Part shown: piece by piece, positions 33,739 to 42,972 of the stretch
Position numbering within the stretch: the stretch's first letter is position 1
Layout: each line of letters starts with the position of its first letter
Assembly: GCF_000350225.1 (NCBI RefSeq)
Contig: NW_005178653.1
Coordinates: 186,001-250,000, forward strand
Direction: 5' to 3'
Length of the DNA stretch: 64,000 bases
Source: Chondrus crispus
Lineage: Eukaryota > Rhodophyta > Florideophyceae > Gigartinales > Gigartinaceae
Made by a program: the position numbers and the translations under genes
Notes under the pieces: model-generated
The model's input: only the letters and a program-made list of their open reading frames with translations
Databases searched by the model: none
Told to the model about the DNA's origin: nothing

Positions 33739-36081
33739 TCATTTCTCCAATGCAAAGCACTTCTCCGAGCAAACCGCAACCATTTCTCGTGACTCGACGC
33801 TTACGTTTCTCACGACTTTGGCCCAGTCACATAAGTCATGCATTCCTACGCCGCATGCTTTGCACGAAAACGAAGTTTCCAATCCCGGAAAGCGACAATG
33901 CTTCTCCCCAATCCCACAGAACATTCTTTCTTTCTCCTTTTCATTGTCGGTTTCCTTTATTCCTCCCCGAGTACATCTCTCCAGTTTTCTTCGCTTGAAG
34001 GCTTGCTCTTGAACGGATGCGACTAACCTCCTTTTTGCCGCTCCGAAAATTTCCGAGTCATGTTCTAACGCGATGTATTGGATACCTAAGTCCAAACATG
34101 CCAACCCTATGGACATGGAGTCTGCTCTAGGATTATAACAGATACCTGCAGGTTTGCACCACTGCTCGAGAATAGATACACTGAGATTCTTTTCAGGGTC
34201 TCTAACTTTAAGGATTTTGCCTCGTTCACAGCAGAGGGGATTTCGCGATTGTTGCACGTTTGTGACACAGTTCACCCACGACGGAAGGGTTGAGCTTCTG
34301 TAACCTTTTGCAAATGAGTGGTGATGCTTTTGCCTGCGATCTGGTGATCTCCAGAATACTGCTGCGATGAAGCCTGACTCTTGAGGATGCTGCGATAGTG
34401 TCCTTCTCTTGATTGTTGAAGGAACCTGTATGTAAAGCATGGGGTGCTTCATCGTTTCCATGCCCTCCGCACACACAACTGAAAAAAGCTTCGAGAAGTG
34501 AATAAAATTGCACACGATATAGCACACGCCGCTCTGTTTCATCGCCATACCGCAGTGACGTACAACCTGTTTCAGGCAGTCCTCATTGGATTCATCATCT
34601 TGTAGAACAGTCATGACCATATCGGCTTTCCCCTGCACCATTTTCCACTCATCGTGTTGTGTCATGAATTCCTCAAGTGTAGCCTGCACAATCTTCCACC
34701 CAACCGGTAATAATTGAGATGCCTCAATTAGTGGTGCTGCCTCTGCAGTTGATTCAACTGGTCTCTCATTGTTCTGTTCAGAGGGCCCGTCTGAGTATTG
34801 ACTGTGCGATGAGAGGGATTCTTTGGCCATAGAGCCCTCTTCTTCACTGTCTTTTAAGCTTCCATTCTCTGAGGTACTCGGAGATGATAGTTGAGTGTCT
34901 GAATCAATCGCAGGATGTTTATTTAGATCTGATTGCTCACTGTTCTCTTGAGGTATTTGTTGCAATCTTTTTCGGGCGATTTCCAAATGGTTAGTCCTAT
35001 TCGGCACCAGATTTCTGCAAGCAGTTTCAAGTGGTTGTATAAGGTGCTTGCTGAACGCATGTTACTGCATTTGGATATCCAGCAGCTGCGTACACGTGAT
35101 TCTTTCTGCAATTGTGGTCATCTCACTGGGGCTTTCGTCGTAATCACAAAGGGTCTTGAATTTTTGAAGCTCTTTAATTGCTCGGCGTAATTGCACCAAC
35201 TGTGTTGAAACATCTTTGGGGAGAAGCGGCTTCGGAGAAGGCAAGCAATCTTGATAGTACCTGATAAATCGTTTCACCAACATTAGACATTCCTCTGCCG
35301 TCACTCTTTTGGGAATTGCTCGCAAATTTGCCAATGTGAACGCAACTTGCAAGCCTCCATCATCATTGCCCATGAAATCCTGTAAGTAGTCAACCGTATA
35401 AATGGGAAGCTTGCGAGCAACCCCCAAGATTTGGCGCTTGGTTTCAATTTGTTTGCTCATAACCTCGTTATCCTGAACCCCTCTTGCAGTACTTGACACC
35501 AGCCGACGAGCAACTTCGGTCGCTGATAAACTTTTTTGCGGCCTTTGGCTCAACCAGGTATTCAGCTCAACGTCGTATTCGTGGCAGCGTAGGAGCGTTG
35601 CGAGGAAAGACGGCGGCACACAAAAAGAGTGCAGAGCGTTTCTCGAAAGTCCATATGCAATCTCATCTTGGGCTGGCATCGACATTACCAATTCACCTTT
35701 CAACTTGAAATCCGTTATCAAAACTCCCTCCTCCATTAGCTGTATCGCTACTCTTTTGCGGATGTGTCCATCATAGCAAAAGCGATACCCTCCAGCGCGT
35801 CCATCTGTCTCTTCTCTTATCACTGCTCGTGCCACTTCTGATGCCTTTTCAGGCGTGTAGCAATGTGGCTCTCTCTCAAAGAGTAGCTGTATTTCAGGAA
35901 CAGTAGCCACTCGACATGATATGAGATAAGTGCTGACATATCCATTTTGCAGGAAACCCTCTCTGACAATATCTTCATCTCGAGGAAGAATTGGCCTGGA
36001 GTACCAGAGATTGACGATTTTACGCGGATCGACGTATTCAGTCACAATATCACTCGTACCCTCACTTCCTGTAACCTTCAT
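33739..36081 (-). pseudogene. ParB-like domain plus DNA methyltransferase-like domain protein, interrupted by one in-frame TAA
   Basis: Starts at ATG 36081. N-terminal piece (339 aa): VDPRKIVNLWYSRP...EDIVREGFLQNGYV and, ~70 residues on, GGYRFCYDGHIRKRVAIQLME follow the ParB/sulfiredoxin-like pattern (R-box, then 'dGxxRxxA'). After TAA at 35062-35064 the same frame continues for over 420 codons with no ATG for 60 codons, so this is probably one ~780-residue protein. The C-terminal piece has an N4/N6-methyltransferase layout: KMVQGKADMVMTVLQDD where DPPY is expected; an AMKQSGVCYIV strand; then ILEQWCKPAG, GLACLDLGIQYIALEHDSE and AAKRRL (the AdoMet-site strand and helix). DPPY and the G-loop are degenerate, suggesting loss of catalysis. 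A C-terminal cluster (CKACGVGMHDLC, later C-x3-C) looks like a zinc finger. Divergent from the transposase gene. Confidence 0.65.
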
Positions 36082-36775
36082 GACTGCAAGACTTTCTGCC
36101 TCGCTTTAGTTGCAGGATTTGGATATCCTAAAAGGCAATGCCGCGAGTCTTCTGACTTAAGCAAAGGCTTCTGGAAATTGTTGCGACTGTTGTTTTTTGT
36201 AGGCATAGAAACCATCGTAAGCGAATGAGAGAATAAACACGGCTCATTCCGAAGATTTGAACAGTTGAGTTCAAACATTTGAACAAGTGGATCGAATGTG
36301 AGAGTTTCGGAAAGGGTTGGGGGGCAGCTGATATAGATATCAGTTATCGTCCTGAACAAATTCCTTTCCCCTCTACCACGATTTCCCGTCTTTTGACGAA
36401 ACATTTCCGTAAGAATCGCAATATTTGCTTCGTGAAGGAAAAAATTTGTCACTGTCAAGGCATTTGACAGGCGTAGAAAAGGACTTTGATAAATTCTTCG
36501 AAGTGTAACCTTCAGAAAAAAAATGAAACGCAACAGCAGAGGAAGCTGATATAGATCCCTGACGCCTACTCTTTCGAAAACACAACACAGTGAGCTGGGC
36601 TGCTGACTTTTTGCTTCCAGCCGAATACCAGTACAGGATAATATCCTGTACTGGTATTCGGCTGCGCCTTCTTGACCCCACACCGCAGTGCGTGCTTGCC
36701 CAAAGTCCATACTTGCAGGTCCGTCATGACTACCTGAAGCGTTGAACCCGAGAGACATGCACATAGAGCGATATC
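36082..36775. promoter_or_regulatory. Divergent intergenic region between the methyltransferase-like and transposase-like genes
   Basis: About 690 bp between two ATGs pointing away from each other; the obvious place for a bidirectional promoter. It holds the 47-nt palindrome at 36618-36664. An open frame here on the minus strand has no recognisable content and I take it as chance. Confidence 0.5.
36618..36664. repeat. 47-nt perfect palindrome in the divergent promoter region
   Basis: Two perfect 23-bp arms around a single A, centre CAGGATAATATCCTG. Same architecture (long perfect arms, 1-nt centre) as the arm palindromes but different sequence. Confidence 0.9.
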
Positions 36776-39006
36776 ATGACAACGTTAGACGATACTCCTC
36801 CCCTATCAAAAGTCCCAATCGAGCTCGATCGCAAAACATTGAAGTCGCGATTACAGAAGAGACGACGCCAATCCATCAAAAATATCAACAAGTGGATGCC
36901 AAAACGCTGTTGCAAGCGTCTTTGCGTCTTCGAAGTCGGTACAGAGAAGTGTAGGGCAATGCGAGAGAATTTCCTGTCAATTTCTCGTGATGAAAGAAAG
37001 GCACGCCTCACCGATCTAATCGTTCCAGATCCACAGTGCTCACAGCGATACTTCTACTGTGACGGCTGGCAGGTTTGTTGGAGAATGGTGATTGACACTC
37101 TGGAAGTGTCAAGGACCATGATTGCCAATGTCATGGAACTACCTTCAGCGAACGCTTCCCACCTCCCCGGGAGAATGGGGGGATCGGATGGGAGCTCAAC
37201 TAAAAAATCCTCGGTGATTTCATTCCTGCGAGCCTTAGCAGACGATCTTGGAGATGAAATGCCGCACAGCATAGAGCGGCACCTCCCACATGGAAATAAA
37301 TACCTGGTTTACACGCTCTTTCGAGAGAATGAAGGGATGTATGGCCGTCGAGCGTGCTCTTCTTCTCACTTTTATGAAACTTGGAAACGGTATGTCTCAC
37401 ATATCAAGTGTAGACGAAGACACGGCTTTTCGGTTTGTGACACGTGCACAAGCTTTAAGGAGGGTTTGCTATCAATTGCTGGGAAGACAGGATATGAAAA
37501 ATCTAGAGAAAAACTTAAGAAAGGATTCCGCGCACATCTGCAGCAAATAAACTCTGAGAGAGCAGAATATCGACTCATTCAGTCAAAAGCAATTGACAGG
37601 CCCCAGGAAATTCTTTCTGTAATTATTGACGGGGCCGACCAGGCGAAGTTTGGACTACCGCGCTTCTATACGACGACAAAAAGAGATACGGGGAAGCCTC
37701 TCAAGCAGAAGGTCACTGGTGTTTGCTATCACGGGGCACTTTCTGGACAGCCTTTCGTTTGTTTTTTCACGTCAGCAGACAACATCCCCTCAGGTGCAAA
37801 TCAAACAATTGATGCGCTATGCCGCTCGCTTTTACTGTTGCGAGATGCGAGAAGAGCTCAAGGTATGAGTTCTTTTCCTAAAGAGCTGAATGTTCAGCTA
37901 GATAATACGTCAAAAGACAATAAGAATCGCTTCTTTTTGCATTTTGTGATTACATGGTGCATAAAGGGCTCTTCCACCGCATTTTTGTAAACTTTCTACC
38001 GGTTGGGCACACACATGAGGACATTGACCGCCGATTCAGCCGAATTTCTGTCTTCATGCGGGATAGGAATACAGCCTGTGTTTCGGAACTCCACAGGCAC
38101 ATTGTTGAAAGTCAAGGGAGAAACTCCGCATCAGTACAAAACAACATACACGCCAGCCGCGTCTCTGGTATGAACAATTTTTCAGGTGCCTGTGAACAAC
38201 AAAGTGCAGTGGCATTGAGAACCAACAACATGCTCGCGTTCAGAAAGTTCGTCTTCGAGCGGGATGATTCCCATGAGCTCGAAGGAGGTGGTTCTCACGT
38301 TACCTGCCTGGTCGGGTATAAAATGGTGGAAAAGAGGGAAGCGCTTCAGAAACTTGATAGAACCGAAGGATTCATTGGTTCTTTCCTCCGTTTTGTTCCA
38401 GATATGAGAAAAGCACCAGTCATACAAACAAACAAGCCCTCCCAAGTTGACATCAGCGCGTATCGCAAGCGCATAAATGTGACAGAGAAAAGAATTGGAT
38501 GTAGAGAAAATGTGTTATCGCTTCTTTCTGAAATAGACTCAATGGAAAGCAAAGAGTCCGCCCCGCCGGAGTGGGACTTCCAGCATTTTGCTTCTTTTTG
38601 CGATGATTGCGGCGAACTTGAGGCATCATATGATGATTCGGAAAGCGAATTGGCTCTGGCGGACACGTGCTCGTATGATAGGGGCAGCATGGTGACTGTG
38701 AACTGCGGGTCAAACGTGACCGAAGTGACACCATTTTGGTTGGGAAGAATTGAACATGTTGAGAATGCAAATAGCAACAACGTCGTTTTAACTGTTCGGT
38801 GGTTCGAACTTGTACAGGGACAGAAAGGAGGAAGCTTGTGCTACACTGGGCGTTACGCCCCCATGAAACAAAACGATCAATCACAGAGTGATATACCCTC
38901 AGCGGCAGTTCCCGTTTACTTTCCAGACTTGAACACGACCGGTAAGATCCCCGATGTTGTCCAGCGCCTTACCAGGGAAGCGCTAGACCCATTTGGAGAA
39001 GGTTGA
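36776..39006 (+). pseudogene. DUF7869-type DDE transposase-like protein (one frameshift)
   Basis: ATG at 36776. The N-terminal half is basic and Cys/His-containing (KRCCKRLCVFEVGTEKCRAM, YCDGWQVCWRM, HGFSVCDTCTSFKEG), as in DUF7869 proteins of plants, oomycetes and algae. The RNase H-like core follows: ILSVIIDGADQAKFGLP (first Asp), ELNVQLDNTSKDNKNRFF (second Asp), then across a one-base frameshift near 37945, VNFLPVGHTHEDIDRRFS (the conserved GHTHEDID motif). The distal part runs to a stop at 39006; its last ~31 codons lie inside the right inverted-repeat arm. A short chromodomain-like or beta-rich segment (FWLGRIEHVENANSNN, VRWFELV) precedes the end. The likely role is mobilising the surrounding element. 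Assignment to DUF7869 is from memory of the motif. Confidence 0.75.
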
Positions 39007-39474
39007 AGACCCTCTTCCAGTTTGATGAAGGTTGTGCGGCGGCGGCATTTCATGTTTGGGTTGGGGGGGATGGGTGCCAGGGGGGTACAAAGGGGGGCGG
39101 AATGGGTGAGGATGGAGGTTTTTGTTTTTTCGTTTCGACAGGACAGAGGGAGGAGGTGGTGACGTGGTGGGACGGAGGAGCACGCTTGGGGAATGGTTCG
39201 AAGGGGTCAAGCTGCACGCCGGCGCACATCCCAACGAAGTCGTGCAGCATGCCCTTTTGGAGGAGCCTGCATGCTCTTCACATAACACGCTCCCCGCGCT
39301 CACGAGCAAGTAGAGCCTATTAATTGCGAGCAGGGTCTCTTGGACGCGCTCGTGCAGCTCGCGGATGAGGGCGACTCGGCGCACGCTCTCCATGACGTAA
39401 TGCTGTGTGGGGCTGTGCGTTTGCTCAGTACACGGCACCTTACACGCCCCAAAAATAAACGAATTCAGGCGAAA

Positions 39475-39947
39475 ATGTTTTTCGACGTAGGGAATGGGAA
39501 ATTCGTACCCAGTACCGTAGTCACCTTTTATAAGAAGCCGAAGCCGCGCAAAATCGTAGAGCTTTCCGATGGCGTCTTTATCGCTCTCTACGAGGAGGAC
39601 ACCTTTGTCTCAGATTTGAAGAATAACTCGCGACTCTTGCTCACGGCTTCGGATGACCAGTTGCTGAACACCAATGACTTAGACTCGGGGCATGCTGCAA
39701 AGACATGTCGGGGGCATGAAGGGTTGGTTCTGAGTGCGGCCGGGTCAGATGATTCGGAGTTTATTGTGAGCGGGGGAGTGATAGGACTGTCAATATTTGG
39801 GATCGCCGGATGGGGGAAACTTTGTATATCTGTAAGGGACACCGAGATTTGGTTTGGGGAACGACGTTTGAAATGAAGGGGATGAAGACAGTAACAGTTT
39901 ATGATGATGGGTCTATTAGCGCTATAGATTGCAGCGGCAAGGTTTGA
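39475..39947 (+). pseudogene. WD40 protein C-terminal fragment (right arm)
   Basis: From MFFDVGNGKFVPS through VTFYKKPKPRKIVELSDG, LLLTASDDQLLNTND and CRGHEGLVLSAAGSDD in one frame, then one-base shift to SDRTVNIWDRRMG, GHRDLVWGTTFEM and YDDGSISAIDCSGKV before TGA at 39945-39947. These are two to three WD40 blades of a cellular protein. The one-base shift near 39778 destroys the frame. Upstream (39340-39470) an in-frame stretch (LDALVQLADEGDSAHALHD) is from another source. Confidence 0.75.
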
Positions 39948-40810
39948 TCAAAGCGAAATTCAGAGGCACGGAAGGAAGTTAGGTGAACCTCGAGCACCGA
40001 ACGCGGAGTTGAACATAACGAAGCTGGGAAGCCAATGTGTACTAAGATGTCGAGATGTGTCGACTAGACGATTCAACTTTAGTGTACAACCCAGTGGAGA
40101 AGGTGGCAAAGGGCAAGGTGAGGAGATGGGCTTAAGGAACTAGCATGCTAATAAATGAGAAAGTGGTATGACGCCTCTTTCGTAGAAGAAAGCGCGATGT
40201 ACTACAGTGTTGTACAAATACAGAAAAGTATACAGGTAGACCAGGTGGAGCGAGAACCGAAAAAGGAGGGCATGAGGGTGGCGTCTTGGTGTGAACAAAA
40301 TTGCGAAAGAAATGTGCACAGTACCGGCTTGGCGAGCAGGTACTCCTCGACGAGGACTTCGTCGAGCTGCAGCGAGTCGAGCTCGTGCTGCAGGCCGAGG
40401 ACTGCGGGTCAGACATGAGCGAGCGGCCCGGGCCGGAGTCCATGAAGTCGACCTCGGAGAAGTTGCGCGACTGGATGCGGCGGCGGGAGCCGCCGGGGGC
40501 CACTTCACCCCCTGCAGGGGGGTGAGGAGGCGATGGTTGGGGCCGAGAGGTGCGAGGGGCGGGAAGTGAGAGGGTAAAGAGGCGGTCGTAAGATGCGGGA
40601 AATGTGTGGGCGGGTGGAACGGGGAGAAGCGGGATCTTTTTGTTCAATGCGGGGCGAGGATGGGCGACGGCGCCCGCGGGACGGTGGTGCGGGTGTAAGT
40701 GCGCAGCATGACGGAGGGGTCGGAGCGGGGAGCAGCTGAACAATAACACAAACCACAGTTTTGCTGTTCGACATAGCGAAATCGCGCGGAACGAGACGAC
40801 GAGAGTAGCG

Positions 40811-41262
40811 CTAAACTCTTTCCGGCGAGTATTGATAAATATGTTCCTTAGCGAGAGGTTGAGTGTGATCGCCGGTGAGCACGTCGTCCGGGTGGGGTGG
40901 CGAGACAGCAGGAGGAAGGGGGATAGTCTTAGTATGGACAGCTGGACTCTTGTCCATGTTTGAGAGCTCAGGAGGCAGCACACAGCACCAGACACAAGCG
41001 AGGATAGTGATGATGGCAGAGCCAGTAGCAATAGAGATGACTGCGATGGCGAGTTTGCGGAGCAACGTACTGGGCGGATGGGAAGGGAGGGGGCCAGCGC
41101 CAGGACCACCCGGTCCATTGCCCCCAGCTAGTCCTGGGGCTGGGGTGCTGTTGTCAGGTGCAGTTGTTGGTGAAGCTTGAAGGGCTGCTTCTGGCTTTGG
41201 ACAACCGAGAATGTGAGAAGGAAGACGAAGATGAGAAGGACGAAACGAATGGAGACCGCCAT
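40811..41262 (-). pseudogene. Secreted/type I single-pass membrane protein fragment (right arm)
   Basis: Mirror copy of 31386-31837 with the same signal peptide, the same internal frameshift and the same membrane helix; a few substitutions (for example LRKLAIAV instead of LGKLAIAV). Confidence 0.55.
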
Positions 41263-41465
41263 GGTGGGCTCACACGACGAAACGGGATGAAGGGCAATTA
41301 CGAGCGGGGTCTCCTGGACGCGCTCGTGCCGCTTGCGGATGGGGGCGCCTCGTCGCGCGCTCCATGAAATACACCTCGCTCTGCAGGCGGTACGTGTCCA
41401 GCGCGCGGCACACCAGCGCGCGGCGGGATGTTATTTTTTATGTAATAAGAATATTTATATCCATG

Positions 41466-41516
41466 GATCAGTATTGTGACTCGGGCATACCGTATGCCCG
41501 AGTCACAATACTGATC
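41466..41516. repeat. 51-nt perfect palindrome (right arm)
   Basis: Perfect 25-bp arms around one base; partner of 31132-31182. Confidence 0.92.
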
Positions 41517-41597
41517 GCGGCGTGGCACGTATGCTGCATACGTCTGAGAACTTCAGCCACTGCTGCTTCGTTGTGCACCCCTCGCGGTCGAACTAAT

Positions 41598-42588
41598 CGT
41601 AAAGGAGTTTTTGCCCCATCAAGACCTCCATCGGACTGCCGTGTAGCACCTCCTCGAGCGCTTGCCGAGCATCATGTGCTCGAATCACTGGGAAGTCTGG
41701 ACCAGCATCTCTGAAATGCCACCTATATGCAATCTCTTTCTGCGACAAGAAGCTCGTAGGTGTGCTGTCCTCAATTCGTTTCAACAACAGACCGGCCAAA
41801 TCAAGCGCGTCCCTCATTGAAATGAGATCATGGGGGCTTAATGAGTCATCCCAAGTTTCGTCGCGTTTCCCGACTACAGTATTTCCGGTTGTTTTGAACG
41901 TCTCCTCCTCTCCACACTCTAGCAATCCACTCATTCTACACCCCCCAAACCTCTCCCGTAAAAGGTCTGACCATCGCGCAGAAAACTCGTGTTCTACGGC
42001 AAAACCAAGGCCTACTCTTCTGAACCAATCCATGACTGTGTTCTTTTGCCTCTGTCGCAATGAACACAATATTTTGATCACAACTGGCAAGACGGCGCAG
42101 AACTTCGAGAAGTTGCTCAGAGGGTTCCGCCAACTCTGACCGACTCTCAACCGTCGGAAGAGTACTATCGGAATCAAAGGAAAACAATCGTTTCTCCTTC
42201 GTAGCACGGTATGAATATCTAACATGGTGTGTTGGTATCGGAATTAGTTGTATCGCTTTTGCCTTGCGATTCGCGGAGTATTTGACTATATCGTCAATGA
42301 AGCGAACGCCCGATGCGGACGCAGTGTGCAAGTCGACATGGCGATATACTTTCTGGTGTTTCAACTCTCTCTCGAAGTCGGGCATTTCCAGGCTCTGAAA
42401 AATTGCATCGCTGACCATTGTCAACGTTCCAGAGATTCACTAGCAAAGCACCCGTTAAGTTTTTTGCGGCTCCTGTGAACTCGCTCAAGATGAGAACACC
42501 ATTTTGCTCTGTTTCACATATGATGTACACATGACTCACAAGATTCATTCCGTCTCGAAGCGATGTGATTGTAGAACAGCTCCACTGG
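41598..42588 (-). pseudogene. Trehalose-6-phosphate synthase/phosphatase fragment (right arm)
   Basis: Mirror copy of 30060-31050. Here the end of the synthase domain and the first part of the phosphatase domain are in one frame (MTMVSDAIFQSLEMPD through VFIATEAKEHSHG), because this copy lacks a short insertion present in the left arm. HAD motif I reads DSDST, so the conserved Gly is lost. Other frameshifts are shared with the left copy. Confidence 0.85.
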
Positions 42589-42972
42589 AAAAGAGGGGTG
42601 GTCTGTTTAGTTCTTGAATGAGCTCTCAAACCAAATTTTCATACGCATCCGATAGCGAGGCGCGCCACCATATCATGGATCATTGCCTCCGCACTTCATG
42701 GGTCAAGATTGTCGAATCTGTAGGTCATCGACATAAATGCAGAGTAGATTGATCTACATAATGACTCCAAGGAGTTATCCACTCTTTGAAACCGTGAATT
42801 TCACAGTTTCACAAAAATTACACACTTTGCTGCAGTGCGCAAAGAATAAATATACTCTCCAGAATTAGCGACCTGTGTCTAAAAGCCATAAATAGGCTTA
42901 AACTCGGCTTAGGCAATATTCCAACGCAGTTCTTTTTAAGAAGGAAAAATCTTTTTAATAACCAATCACTGT

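Larger units (their letters stand above)
38913..42972. repeat. Right arm (~4.06 kb) of the giant inverted repeat
   Basis: Reverse complement of 29675-33735. The inner boundary falls inside the transposase-like coding sequence (the shared sequence starts CGTTTACTTTCC). The outer boundary at 42972 (AATCACTGT) directly abuts a Copia pol that lacks its 5' half. Differences from the left arm are point changes, for example DSDST instead of DSDGT in the phosphatase motif. Confidence 0.95.

Noticed and set aside
36078..36764. 228-codon minus-strand frame between the divergent genes
   Set aside because: No recognisable sequence, spans the palindrome and lies in the obvious promoter region.
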